Below are positions 1 to 6,799 of a stretch of 16,546 nt of DNA, piece by piece; positions within the stretch are counted from its first letter, which is position 1; every line of letters starts with the position of its first letter. The DNA lies in assembly GCA_964478125.1 (NCBI GenBank), contig CAYZGR010000068.1:1-16546 (forward strand). Reading direction: 5' to 3'. Origin of the DNA: FW021-bin31 sp964478125 (GTDB lineage Bacteria; Bacteroidota; Bacteroidia; Chitinophagales; Chitinophagaceae). A model generated the notes under the pieces. That model saw only the letters and a list, made by a program, of their open reading frames with translations, had not been told where the DNA came from and did not search any database. A program made the position numbers and the translations under genes.

Positions 1-1457
1 GAACGAATCCTATCACTTCACAAAATCCTCAATATCATCCTCAAGGCTATTCTCATTTTTCAAATAATGGCTATAAAAGCTGGATCATTGAACCGCAAGC
101 TACTTATAATAAGAAGATTGGAAAAGGTAAAATAAACATACTAGTAGGTAGTAGCTGGCAGCAAAGTATTAATAATAGTGCTACCTTTTTCGCTTATGGC
201 TATTCCAATGACGCTTTGCTAAAATCTATGTCTGCTGCCAGCAGCCTTAGTATTACTGGCGATCATTCTAGTATCTACCGATACAATGCCGTATTCGGAC
301 GAGTTAATTATAACTATGCTGATAAATATATCATTAACCTATCGGGACGGAGAGATGGTTCCAGCCGCTTTGGGCCGGATAAGCGATTTGCTAATTTTGG
401 TGCAGTCGGTGCGGCATGGATATTCACAGAAGAAAAATTCATGAAACATGCATTGTCCTTCTTGTCTTTTGGAAAGATCAGAACCAGTTATGGTACTACC
501 GGCAATGATCAGATTGGCAATTACAGGTATCTGAATAGCTGGGAAAGCACTCCTTATCCGTATCAGGGTATTTCCGGTTTAAAACCTTCAAGATTATTTA
601 ACCCTGAATATAGTTGGGAAATCAACAGAAAACTTGAAGCAGCTATTAATTTGGGTTTTATCAAAGATAGGATACTAGTTGGCATAGATTGGTATCGAAA
701 TCGAAGTAGCAATCAACTGATCAATTATCCTGTACCTTCTCAAACTGGATTTAATAATGTTCTTGAAAATTTTCCTGCCTTGGTCCAAAATAACGGATGG
801 GAATTTAGTATTACATTTAATGAAATTGATCATGGTGATTTTTATTGGAGCAGCCGAATCAATTTAAGTATTCCTAATAATGAATTGGTTTCATTCCGAG
901 GAATTGAGCAGTCCAGTTATGCCCACAGCTATCTTGTCGGAAAATCATTAAATTTGATCTACTTTTTTCATCTATTGGGTGTTGATCCTAAAACGGGTGT
1001 TTACAAGTTTGAGGACGTAAACAAAGATGGCGATCTCAACTCAGATGATAATGTATATTCTGGAGATCTTGATCCAAAAATTTATGGTGGAATCGGTAAC
1101 AGTATTAGTTACAAAGGTTTGAGCCTCAATTTCTTCCTCCAATTTAGAAAACAGAAGGGTCGTAACCTTCTCGCTGGTTTTACTTATCCGCCTCCTGGTA
1201 ACAATATCAATTTACCCGAGCGGATTTTCCTTCAGAGATGGCGGCATTCCGGAGACCAGACTACCATCCAGAAATTTACTACTACTTATGGCACAGACGC
1301 TACTACCTCTTCTTTATACTATTTAAGTAGTTCAGATGCCATTTATAGCAATGCTTCGTTTATCCGTCTCAAAAATGTCAATCTGTCTTATTCCCTGCCT
1401 TTAACATGGATCAATCATATTGGGTTTGAGACAGCAAGAATTTATCTACCGGCGTAA
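1..1457 (+). CDS. SusC/RagA-type TonB-dependent outer-membrane receptor, 5' partial, ended by a premature stop
   Basis: The frame is open from base 3 (the gene starts outside the window) to a TAA at 1455-1457, giving 484 codons of the C-terminal half of a SusC-like protein. The SusC-type transmembrane barrel carries oligosaccharides or other large nutrients across the outer membrane with its SusD lid, powered by TonB. Family-typical text is visible: SWIIEPQATYNKKIGKGK near the start, then SGRRDGSSRFGPDKRF, GKIRTSYGTTGNDQIGNY, and the late NASFIRLKNVNLSYSLP. Full-length SusC proteins are usually about 1000 residues, so roughly half is present. The normal C-terminus continues in the same frame behind the stop (separate entry), so as read the product lacks its last barrel strand and C-terminal assembly signal. 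SusD follows directly, consistent with one operon. The family call is very secure; whether the gene is functional is open. Confidence 0.93.
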   Translation, partial: TNPITSQNPQYHPQGYSHFSNNGYKSWIIEPQATYNKKIGKGKINILVGSSWQQSINNSATFFAYGYSNDALLKSMSAASSLSITGDHSSIYRYNAVFGRVNYNYADKYIINLSGRRDGSSRFGPDKRFANFGAVGAAWIFTEEKFMKHALSFLSFGKIRTSYGTTGNDQIGNYRYLNSWESTPYPYQGISGLKPSRLFNPEYSWEINRKLEAAINLGFIKDRILVGIDWYRNRSSNQLINYPVPSQTGFNNVLENFPALVQNNGWEFSITFNEIDHGDFYWSSRINLSIPNNELVSFRGIEQSSYAHSYLVGKSLNLIYFFHLLGVDPKTGVYKFEDVNKDGDLNSDDNVYSGDLDPKIYGGIGNSISYKGLSLNFFLQFRKQKGRNLLAGFTYPPPGNNINLPERIFLQRWRHSGDQTTIQKFTTTYGTDATTSSLYYLSSSDAIYSNASFIRLKNVNLSYSLPLTWINHIGFETARIYLPA

Positions 1458-1565
1458 AATCTGCTAACCATAACCAGTTATAAAGGATTTGATCCTGAGA
1501 CCCAACGACTCAATTTCCTCCCACCCTTAAGAACCATTACCGCCGGAATAAAATTTTCATTATAA
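1458..1565 (+). pseudogene. Orphaned C-terminal tail of SusC behind an in-frame TAA
   Basis: After the TAA at 1455-1457, translation in the same frame gives 35 residues beginning NLLTITSYKGFDPET and ending LPPLRTITAGIKFSL, then TAA at 1563-1565. This is the standard SusC ending: the 'QNLLTIT.YKG.DPE' penultimate segment and the 'PPLRT.TAGI' last barrel strand. The residue expected just before NLLTIT is Gln, so the stop reads as CAA changed to TAA by one base. No frameshift is needed. No convincing independent start codon serves this tail. It is either a real nonsense mutation, a read-through site, or a single-base sequence error. Confidence 0.85.
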
Positions 1566-1577
1566 AAACGTACTCTC

Positions 1578-2999
1578 ATGTGTAATCAGAAGTTTTCTGA
1601 AAATAGTAGCTCTAAGCTTATAAAGAATTTAGACGAGTTATTTATCATCAGCCTGATCATTATGACGGGCCTGATCATTCAATCTTGTAAAAAATTTGTT
1701 CAAATACCATCGCCCACAGATCAGATTGTCAGTTCTGAAGTATTTTCCAATGACCAGAGTGCAATTGCTGCCATATCCGGATTATATAGCCAAATGATGC
1801 AAAGTAATTTATATTTTATAAATGGAGCAATGAGCCTTTATCCTGCATTATCAGCTGATGAACTTCGTTTGGCTGTGCCAAATCAGGAACAATTGCCTTT
1901 TGAACAAAATGCCATTCCTGTGACCAGTAGAATTATCCAAAATAATCTATGGAGGTATGCTTATATGTATATCTATCAGGCCAATGCTATAATAGAAGGT
2001 TTAAGCCAATCAAATTCGGTCAGCAAAAACGTAAAATCCCAGTTAACCGGAGAAGCAAAGTTTGTAAGGGCATTTTGCTACTTTTACCTGGTAAATCTCT
2101 TTGGTGGCGTTCCCCTAATCCTGGCTACAGATTACAAACAGAATGAGTTAAAGCCGCGGGTTTCCGTTGACGCGATCTATAAGCATATTATTGCTGATTT
2201 ACAGGATGCACATCAAATATTAAGCGTGCCTTATCCTTCAGACGGACGGGTAAGGCCCAATAAATGGACTGCTACAGCCCTACTGGCAAGAGTTTATCTT
2301 TACCGGAAACAATATGACAAAGCAGAAGCGGCATCCAGTACTGTTATTAATTCGGGTGATTACAGCTTAGAAAAAGATTTAAACAAAGTGTTTCTTGCGA
2401 ATAGTACAGAAGCTATTTGGCAGCTTATGCCGGTATCTCCATATTTTAATACCGCCGAAGGATATGGGTTTATCCCTTCTTCATCCTCCATTATTCCAAA
2501 TTATAAAATTGATTCAGGACTCTTAAATTCATTTGAAGCAGGAGATCAAAGAAAAACTGATTGGCTGGATAGTAATATTGTTAATGGGATCACCTATTAT
2601 TATCCCTATAAATATAAAATAGCCAGTGGTTCTGATAAGGTTGAATATAACATGATACTGCGGCTTGCAGAGCAATACCTGATCAGGGCCGAAGCCAGGG
2701 CTGAACTTGATAAAATGAATGATGCAGTCAGCGACTTAAATAAAATTCGACATCGTGCAGGTCTGCCGAATACAAATGCAATGGATAAGCAAAGCCTTAT
2801 AAACGCTATTAGACATGAGAGAAGAGAGGAACTATTTACTGAATGGGGACACCGGTGGTTCGATTTAAAACGCTGGGGCATAATAGACAAGGTATTGTTG
2901 GATGAAAAGCCAGGATGGCGGCCCAGTGATAAACTTTATCCAATACCTTATCAAGAGATGATGAGCAATCCAAACTTAAAGCAGAATACGGAATATTGA
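1578..2999 (+). CDS. SusD/RagB-family outer-membrane nutrient-binding lipoprotein
   Basis: This 473-residue protein is the surface lid that works with SusC to bind and import glycan or other substrate. The N-terminus has a hydrophobic stretch (about residues 21-35) ending in IIQSC, a lipobox with lipid-modified Cys37, followed by KK. The SusD family is shown by the N-terminal helix text 'SEVFSNDQSAIAAISGLYSQM', the central 'GEAKFVRAFCYFYLVNLFGGVPL' TPR-like segment, 'KWTATALLARVYLYRKQYDKA', and the late 'IRHERREELFTEWGHRWFDLKRW' and 'LYPIPYQEMMSNPNLKQN' ending. Length is normal and the reading frame is intact. It begins 12 bases after the original SusC stop, so the two are almost certainly cotranscribed. 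There is no strong Shine-Dalgarno sequence, which is usual in this phylum. The hydrophobic signal segment contains an 11-base direct repeat (1651-1661 and 1669-1679). Confidence 0.95.
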   Translation: MCNQKFSENSSSKLIKNLDELFIISLIIMTGLIIQSCKKFVQIPSPTDQIVSSEVFSNDQSAIAAISGLYSQMMQSNLYFINGAMSLYPALSADELRLAVPNQEQLPFEQNAIPVTSRIIQNNLWRYAYMYIYQANAIIEGLSQSNSVSKNVKSQLTGEAKFVRAFCYFYLVNLFGGVPLILATDYKQNELKPRVSVDAIYKHIIADLQDAHQILSVPYPSDGRVRPNKWTATALLARVYLYRKQYDKAEAASSTVINSGDYSLEKDLNKVFLANSTEAIWQLMPVSPYFNTAEGYGFIPSSSSIIPNYKIDSGLLNSFEAGDQRKTDWLDSNIVNGITYYYPYKYKIASGSDKVEYNMILRLAEQYLIRAEARAELDKMNDAVSDLNKIRHRAGLPNTNAMDKQSLINAIRHERREELFTEWGHRWFDLKRWGIIDKVLLDEKPGWRPSDKLYPIPYQEMMSNPNLKQNTEY

Positions 3000-3045
3000 T
3001 GTACTACTATCCGTGAAGCAAAACCTTAAAAAAATTAGGTAGAAA

Positions 3046-4383
3046 ATGAAATACAAAATTATCTATACAATAATTATTCTTTTGGTCTTTACACATTCTC
3101 TTTGTTTTGGCCAATCAACAAATAATATTCATCCATTAGATACCGGTCAAAAAATGCCTGATGTTGTCCTTCATAATGTGATCAATTATAACCAGGATCA
3201 TATTCGTTTATCTGACTTGAAAGGAAAATTGGTTATACTCGATCTATGGGGAACGGGATGTACAGCATGTATAGCATCTTTTCCACATATCGATCAATTA
3301 CAGAATAAGTTTGGCAATAAAATACAATTTATTATGGTAAATCGTGAAAGTAAAGATTCTACCAGGCATTTTTTCTCTTTACGTCCTAAAATTAAGTTGC
3401 CTAAAGTACCCTTTGTTACTGAAGATAGTATTTTAAGCGCCTACTTCCCACATCGTACAGTACCGGAGCATATTTGGATAGATAAAAGCGGGGTTGTTAG
3501 AGCGATCACCGATCCCAATAATGCAACGTCTAAAAATATACAAAAGGTATTGGAGGGACAACATATAGAATTTAGGATTAAGAGAGATGTGTTTGGCTTT
3601 AAAAGCGAGATGCCTATCATGGCGCAAAATAACGAACCTTTTTTGAATAAGATGAAATATTCGTCAAGTCTTTTTTCTTCAATAGATGGCGTCATAGGTT
3701 ATTCAAGCTCAAAAGAGAAAGGCGCAGAGAACCCATATCATATCAGATACAATGGGATGTCTGCCCGGCTTCTATTTGTTTTTGCTTTTGAAGAAAACGG
3801 GAAATATGATTTTTGGGGTGCTAAAAACAGTGTAATCCTAGATGTTAGAGACAATGATAAGTTTGTTAGGCCTAAAGACCCTCAAAAGTATAATTATTGG
3901 GCCACACATTATAGTTATTGCTACGATTTATGGGTTCCTCCTGATCAGGCAAACCGGATATATGACATCATGAAGAATGATCTTGAAAATTATTTCAATG
4001 CCTATGGCAAAATTGAGCAACGAAAAATTGATTGCTTTGTTTTAGTAAGAACAACAAAGAATGATAAACTGCATTCTAAAGGTGGAAATCCTGAACGTGC
4101 ATTTCGTAAAGCTCCTTATGATTCATTATATTATTTCCGTAACTGGTATTTCAAATATTTTGTAAGTATCTTGCATAGATTATTCGATAACCAAAGGCTT
4201 GCTACTCCTTTTGTAGATGCAACCGAATATAAAGGAAAAGTAGATATTGCTATTCCAGCTTCTTTGTTTGATAAAGGATTTAATATGGATTTATTGAGAA
4301 AGTCTTTAATGAAGTATGGGTTGGACATTAAGAAAGAGAGACGGAAGGTAAATGTTCTAATCATTAGTAATATACATCCATGA
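3046..4383 (+). CDS. Exported TlpA-like thioredoxin-fold protein with DUF3738-like C-terminal domain
   Basis: This 445-residue protein has a signal peptide (about residues 1-23, ending CFGQ). Residues about 30-170 form a TlpA/AhpC-TSA-type thioredoxin fold with DLWGTGCTACIASFP: redox pair Cys72-Thr-Ala-Cys75 and the cis-Pro loop TVP at Pro140. Such domains reduce or exchange disulfides in the periplasm. The second half is not thioredoxin. Its tail, 'ATPFVDATEYKGKVDIAIP' then 'LMKYGLDIKKERRKVNVLIISNIHP', follows the pattern of the DUF3738/TIGR03435 domain (PvvDrTGltGkYDf..LgLkLe..k..ve.lVId...rP), and the middle 'NDLENYFNAYGKIEQRKIDCFVLV' fits the same family. The function of that domain is unknown. 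It lies 46 bases after susD on the same strand with an AGG-containing leader, so it is probably the third gene of the operon. The thioredoxin part is certain; the C-terminal assignment is from motif memory. Confidence 0.85.
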   Translation: MKYKIIYTIIILLVFTHSLCFGQSTNNIHPLDTGQKMPDVVLHNVINYNQDHIRLSDLKGKLVILDLWGTGCTACIASFPHIDQLQNKFGNKIQFIMVNRESKDSTRHFFSLRPKIKLPKVPFVTEDSILSAYFPHRTVPEHIWIDKSGVVRAITDPNNATSKNIQKVLEGQHIEFRIKRDVFGFKSEMPIMAQNNEPFLNKMKYSSSLFSSIDGVIGYSSSKEKGAENPYHIRYNGMSARLLFVFAFEENGKYDFWGAKNSVILDVRDNDKFVRPKDPQKYNYWATHYSYCYDLWVPPDQANRIYDIMKNDLENYFNAYGKIEQRKIDCFVLVRTTKNDKLHSKGGNPERAFRKAPYDSLYYFRNWYFKYFVSILHRLFDNQRLATPFVDATEYKGKVDIAIPASLFDKGFNMDLLRKSLMKYGLDIKKERRKVNVLIISNIHP

Positions 4384-4392
4384 AAATATAAA

Positions 4393-4434
4393 CAAAGGGA
4401 ATAGGAATAGGAACATCTACAACTATTCCCTTTG
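4393..4434. terminator. Bidirectional terminator-like stem-loop between convergent genes
   Basis: CAAAGGGAATAG (4393-4404) is perfectly complementary to CTATTCCCTTTG (4423-4434), a 12-bp stem with an 18-base loop. It starts 9 bases after the thioredoxin gene stop and lies 20 bases from the end of the convergent DUF6520 gene, so it can serve both strands. There is no long T-run behind it on either strand, so intrinsic termination is inferred from stem and position. Confidence 0.7.
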
Positions 4435-4453
4435 AGGTTTCTACCTGCTCCGC

Positions 4454-4768
4454 TTAATTTTTAAATATTTGAGATGCAGGTGAATTGATTTGGTCACTTC
4501 TTACGCCCTGGCTTGGATCATTAGGATCATTGAGTTGATCCTGGGTATATCCATTTTCGCATAGCTGTTCAGTCTGTTTACAACCGGTTATATCCTGCTC
4601 ATTTAATACAGTATTTTGGTCATGATAGGTTGTAACGCCTGGATCAAACCAATAGTAAGAAGGAGCCTGGCTATCAGTGTTGTAGCTGTTTCCTGTTGAC
4701 GTAAATGCGCTCGCTGCGATCCCGACTATAACAGCCAGGATAGGCAGCATGAATTTTCTTTTAAGCAT
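4454..4768 (-). CDS. Small exported DUF6520-family protein
   Basis: I start this at the ATG at 4766-4768 (104 residues). The longer frame to 4798 puts an unlikely MYFFIFKFRN before a normal signal peptide. The N-terminus MLKRKFMLPILAVIVGIAASAFTS is a positively charged, hydrophobic export signal very like DUF6520 proteins of Bacteroidota (pattern 'KF.LP.lA...aiaaSAFT'). The mature part has the family-like YYWF, a 'GCKQTEQLCENG' segment with the only two cysteines of the mature part (Cys63, Cys70), and a polar N/D/Q-rich tail. It is probably periplasmic or surface-exposed. Its role is unknown. It follows the MauE-like gene on the same strand after about 147 bases. The two cysteines next to a redox-type membrane protein are suggestive but prove nothing. 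Confidence 0.7.
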   Translation of the reverse strand: MLKRKFMLPILAVIVGIAASAFTSTGNSYNTDSQAPSYYWFDPGVTTYHDQNTVLNEQDITGCKQTEQLCENGYTQDQLNDPNDPSQGVRSDQINSPASQIFKN

Positions 4769-4805
4769 GTTTCTAAATTTAAAAATGAAAAAATACAATA
4801 AATAA

Positions 4806-4818
4806 AAACACCGTGTTT
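4806..4818. repeat. 13-bp palindrome AAACAC-C-GTGTTT upstream of the DUF6520 gene
   Basis: Perfect 6-bp arms around one central base, 38 bases upstream of the chosen DUF6520 start. Size and position would suit a regulator binding site. No protein can be assigned to it. A second GC-rich palindrome, TGCCCGGGCA, lies at 4881-4890 just behind the MauE gene. Confidence 0.35.
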
Positions 4819-4915
4819 AGAGGGTTAAAAATAGTCCTACTCTATTCTATCAGGTTTTCAGTTACTTCCTGCTGCCGCTTTGCCCGGGCAGGGGGGCTTT
4901 ATTGCAATAAAATCT

Positions 4916-5356
4916 TTAAGGTTCGAAGTTTACAGCCATGTTGTGCCTATCGTTTCGTTTATCCAGGATAATTCCGGTTACCGCCAATAGTATGAACAGT
5001 CCGTTAAAAACAATATGTTGTCCCCATGTCAATGTACTGATCACACCGCCGCAACTGCAGGGCAGGTTTTTATCCGTGAGCAGCATCAGCACGAGGTAAA
5101 CCGTAAATACCAGTAATAGTATTGCCGCACTGTATAAGCCTGCACATCTTGTCCCCGGGATGATCAACAACGCCACGATGCCCAACTCCACTACCGGTAC
5201 CGCCCAGGCCAATAATCCTGCAAACGGCTTCAGCATGGGGTGCAGGTGTAATTGTGCCACAAATACCGGATAAGCCAGCAGCTTACTCAGGGAGGCATAA
5301 ACCAGCAACACGATCAGGGCCGCTGCAATAGCTTCTATAATAAGGGTGCGTCGCAT
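4916..5356 (-). CDS. MauE/DoxX-family redox-associated membrane protein
   Basis: This 146-residue integral membrane protein has four predicted helices (about residues 8-28, 47-67, 73-93, 113-131). The diagnostic segment is LPCSCGGVISTLTWGQHIVFN at about residues 98-118, with Cys100-Ser-Cys102, matching the MauE/DoxX-like proteins common in Bacteroidota. MauE itself is needed for maturation of methylamine dehydrogenase, a disulfide-rich periplasmic protein, which is why the wider family is called redox-associated. No substrate is known for this branch. The gene lies 101 bases downstream of the AraC-family regulator and upstream of the DUF6520 gene, all on the same strand. A TATCTTTG promoter box precedes it. 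Family call good; specific function unknown. Confidence 0.82.
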   Translation of the reverse strand: MRRTLIIEAIAAALIVLLVYASLSKLLAYPVFVAQLHLHPMLKPFAGLLAWAVPVVELGIVALLIIPGTRCAGLYSAAILLLVFTVYLVLMLLTDKNLPCSCGGVISTLTWGQHIVFNGLFILLAVTGIILDKRNDRHNMAVNFEP

Positions 5357-5383
5357 GATGATAGGTCTTTTGGCTTGTTATGA

Positions 5384-5391
5384 CAAAGATA
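5384..5391 (-). promoter_or_regulatory. Candidate Bacteroidota -7 promoter box (TATCTTTG) for the MauE-DUF6520 pair
   Basis: On the - strand the sequence reads TATCTTTG, an exact match to the Bacteroidota -7 consensus TAnnTTTG, ending 27 bases before the MauE-like start codon. No TTTG or TTG -33 element lies 19-20 bases upstream. That place is instead occupied by the proximal copy of a direct repeat, as expected for an activator-dependent promoter. Confidence 0.5.
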
Positions 5392-5413
5392 CGATCGCAA
5401 TAGTCCGGGTTGT

Positions 5414-5445
5414 TTGTCTTTTTGTTCCTGGGAAATTGTCTTTTT
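5414..5445 (-). promoter_or_regulatory. Pair of direct repeats, candidate AraC-family operator
   Basis: On the - strand AAAAAGACAA occurs twice (5436-5445 and 5414-5423), start-to-start distance 22 bases, about two helical turns. The region is between the AraC-family gene and the MauE-like gene, and the copy nearer the promoter overlaps the expected -33 position. AraC-family proteins commonly bind paired direct repeats about 21 bases apart next to the polymerase, so the adjacent regulator is the obvious candidate. Binding itself is inferred. Confidence 0.45.
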
Positions 5446-5457
5446 ATTCCATTATTT

Positions 5458-6435
5458 TCAGTTCCTGTTTTTCCTGTAATGGCCGGGCGCCTCGCCGGTA
5501 TAACGGGTAAACGCATGTGAAAAGCTTGCCGCGTCACGGTATCCCGTTTTAATTGCTATCTCCAGCAGAGTCATATCCGTTTCCCGCAGCAATATTTGGG
5601 CCTGTTGCATGCGTCGCTCCAGCAGGTACTGGTGAAAAGGCTTGTTAAAGTATTGGGTGAACCATCGCTGCAGCGTGCTTTTACTCAGGTAAAAACGTTG
5701 CGCTATCCCGGGTATGGTCAGGTGTTCATCCAGGTGAGATTCCAGGTAATAGTCGATCTTTTTCATCAGGAATGCCGTCCGGTGAAAAAGCTTTTCTTTA
5801 GCGGTCGGCCGGTCTTGTACATACAGGCCGAGCAGTTCGCGTATCCGGGTTTCCAGGTACCAGCTTTTATCCGGTTCCTCTTTGTAAGGACAATGCTTCA
5901 TCTCTTCGATAAGACGTATGATCTCATGGGTAATGTGTGTCGAATGCTGCCGTACCCCCTCGCCGGAACGGCGCCGCAGCCTTTCCAGCACCTCCTTCAG
6001 CTCGGGGTATTTCATGGCCAGCCTTTGCAGAAATTGCGGGGAGAGATCAATATGAAAGGACAAATACACACCAGGCTCAAACCATGCATCATGCAACCGG
6101 CCGTCTGGAATGTAAAACAGGCTGTAGCTGCCTTCATGCAGCCAGGCTTCCCCGAAACCTTTCAGCCTGCAGCGGACACTTCCCTGCAACATGAGATGCA
6201 GGGTGATGAGCGATCGGGCGACAAAAGGATGCAGCCAGGTATCGGCCGTAAGAATGGTAAAGATATTGAATTGTATGCAGAAGCGTTCCCCGGTAACGAT
6301 CTGGGTCAGGTAATCCCCAAAATCGCCCTTCACGTACGACGGCTGTGTCCCGGGTATGCGTTTACTCCTGTAATGAAAAGGGATCTCATGTCGAGTGTAC
6401 AGGAGCTTGTGCCTGTGTGAGAGCAGAAATTTCAT
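5458..6435 (-). CDS. AraC-family transcriptional regulator
   Basis: I choose the ATG at 6433-6435 (325 residues). The longer frame to 6501 would start upstream of a promoter box. The C-terminal ~109 residues (about 217-325) are a classic AraC DNA-binding domain: 'LTIPGIAQRFYLSKSTLQRWFTQYFNKPFHQYLLERRMQQA' for the first helix-turn-helix, and 'MTLLEIAIKTGYRDAASFSHAFTRYTGEAPGHYR' for the second with the signature ending. The N-terminal ~200 residues look like a cupin-type sensing domain (for example 'LHEGSYSLFYIPDG' and 'VYLSFHIDLSPQFLQRL'); its ligand cannot be told. It is followed on the same strand by the MauE-like and DUF6520 genes and by the paired direct repeats, so these are the likely targets. 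Base composition is locally much more GC-rich than the SusCD operon. Confidence 0.9.
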   Translation of the reverse strand: MKFLLSHRHKLLYTRHEIPFHYRSKRIPGTQPSYVKGDFGDYLTQIVTGERFCIQFNIFTILTADTWLHPFVARSLITLHLMLQGSVRCRLKGFGEAWLHEGSYSLFYIPDGRLHDAWFEPGVYLSFHIDLSPQFLQRLAMKYPELKEVLERLRRRSGEGVRQHSTHITHEIIRLIEEMKHCPYKEEPDKSWYLETRIRELLGLYVQDRPTAKEKLFHRTAFLMKKIDYYLESHLDEHLTIPGIAQRFYLSKSTLQRWFTQYFNKPFHQYLLERRMQQAQILLRETDMTLLEIAIKTGYRDAASFSHAFTRYTGEAPGHYRKNRN

Positions 6436-6449
6436 GCCAAAGGGAGTAA

Positions 6450-6457
6450 CAAATATA
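6450..6457 (-). promoter_or_regulatory. Candidate -7 box (TATATTTG) for the AraC-family gene
   Basis: On the - strand the sequence is TATATTTG, matching TAnnTTTG, ending 14 bases before the ATG at 6435. This would give a very short leader and is part of the reason to prefer that start. No good -33 element is seen at the right distance, so this is a modest call. Confidence 0.35.
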
Positions 6458-6799
6458 GCCTTTTTATTATACAATAAAAAATCCGGCCCTTCCTGCAGCA
6501 TATTGGAGCATGAGACCGGTAGCCATAGGGAAGTTGTTTAAGGAATGAATTAGACAAGCCAGGGCCATGATTTTCTTGGGAAATATTTTGAAGAAAAGCA
6601 TTCCCGGCGAATCGATCCAAATGAAGGTAAATAAAGATCGCAAAAGGAATAAAAGTGGGATTTTATTATTTTATAGTTATCTTAAAGCCCCGAAAGACGG
6701 AAATACATTCTTTATTTAAACACGGATACGAAAACATTATTACATATTGATGAGGTCGAGTAAAAGAACACCGCTTTATAGGTTATAAAATAAAAAAAT
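6458..6799. other. Divergent intergenic region, nothing definite
   Basis: This stretch separates the AraC-family gene (- strand) from the esterase gene (+ strand). I see no coding frame with family-like text, no strong hairpin and no exact TTTG/TAnnTTTG pair on the + strand. The last ~80 bases before the esterase are AT-rich, as promoters of this phylum tend to be. Confidence 0.5.

Noticed and set aside
1651..1679. An 11-base direct repeat in the susD signal-sequence region
   Set aside because: It encodes repeated Leu-Ile-Ile in a hydrophobic signal peptide, where such repeats arise easily; the lipobox is intact.
5596..6420. Long + strand open frame (274 codons) inside the AraC-family gene
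   Set aside because: It is the antisense shadow of a clearly conserved AraC protein; its translation has no family text and comes from the GC-rich codons of the real gene.
6436..6501. Longer N-terminus for the AraC-family protein
   Set aside because: A TATATTTG promoter box at 6450-6457 lies inside this extension, and the shorter start is followed by the protein-like text.
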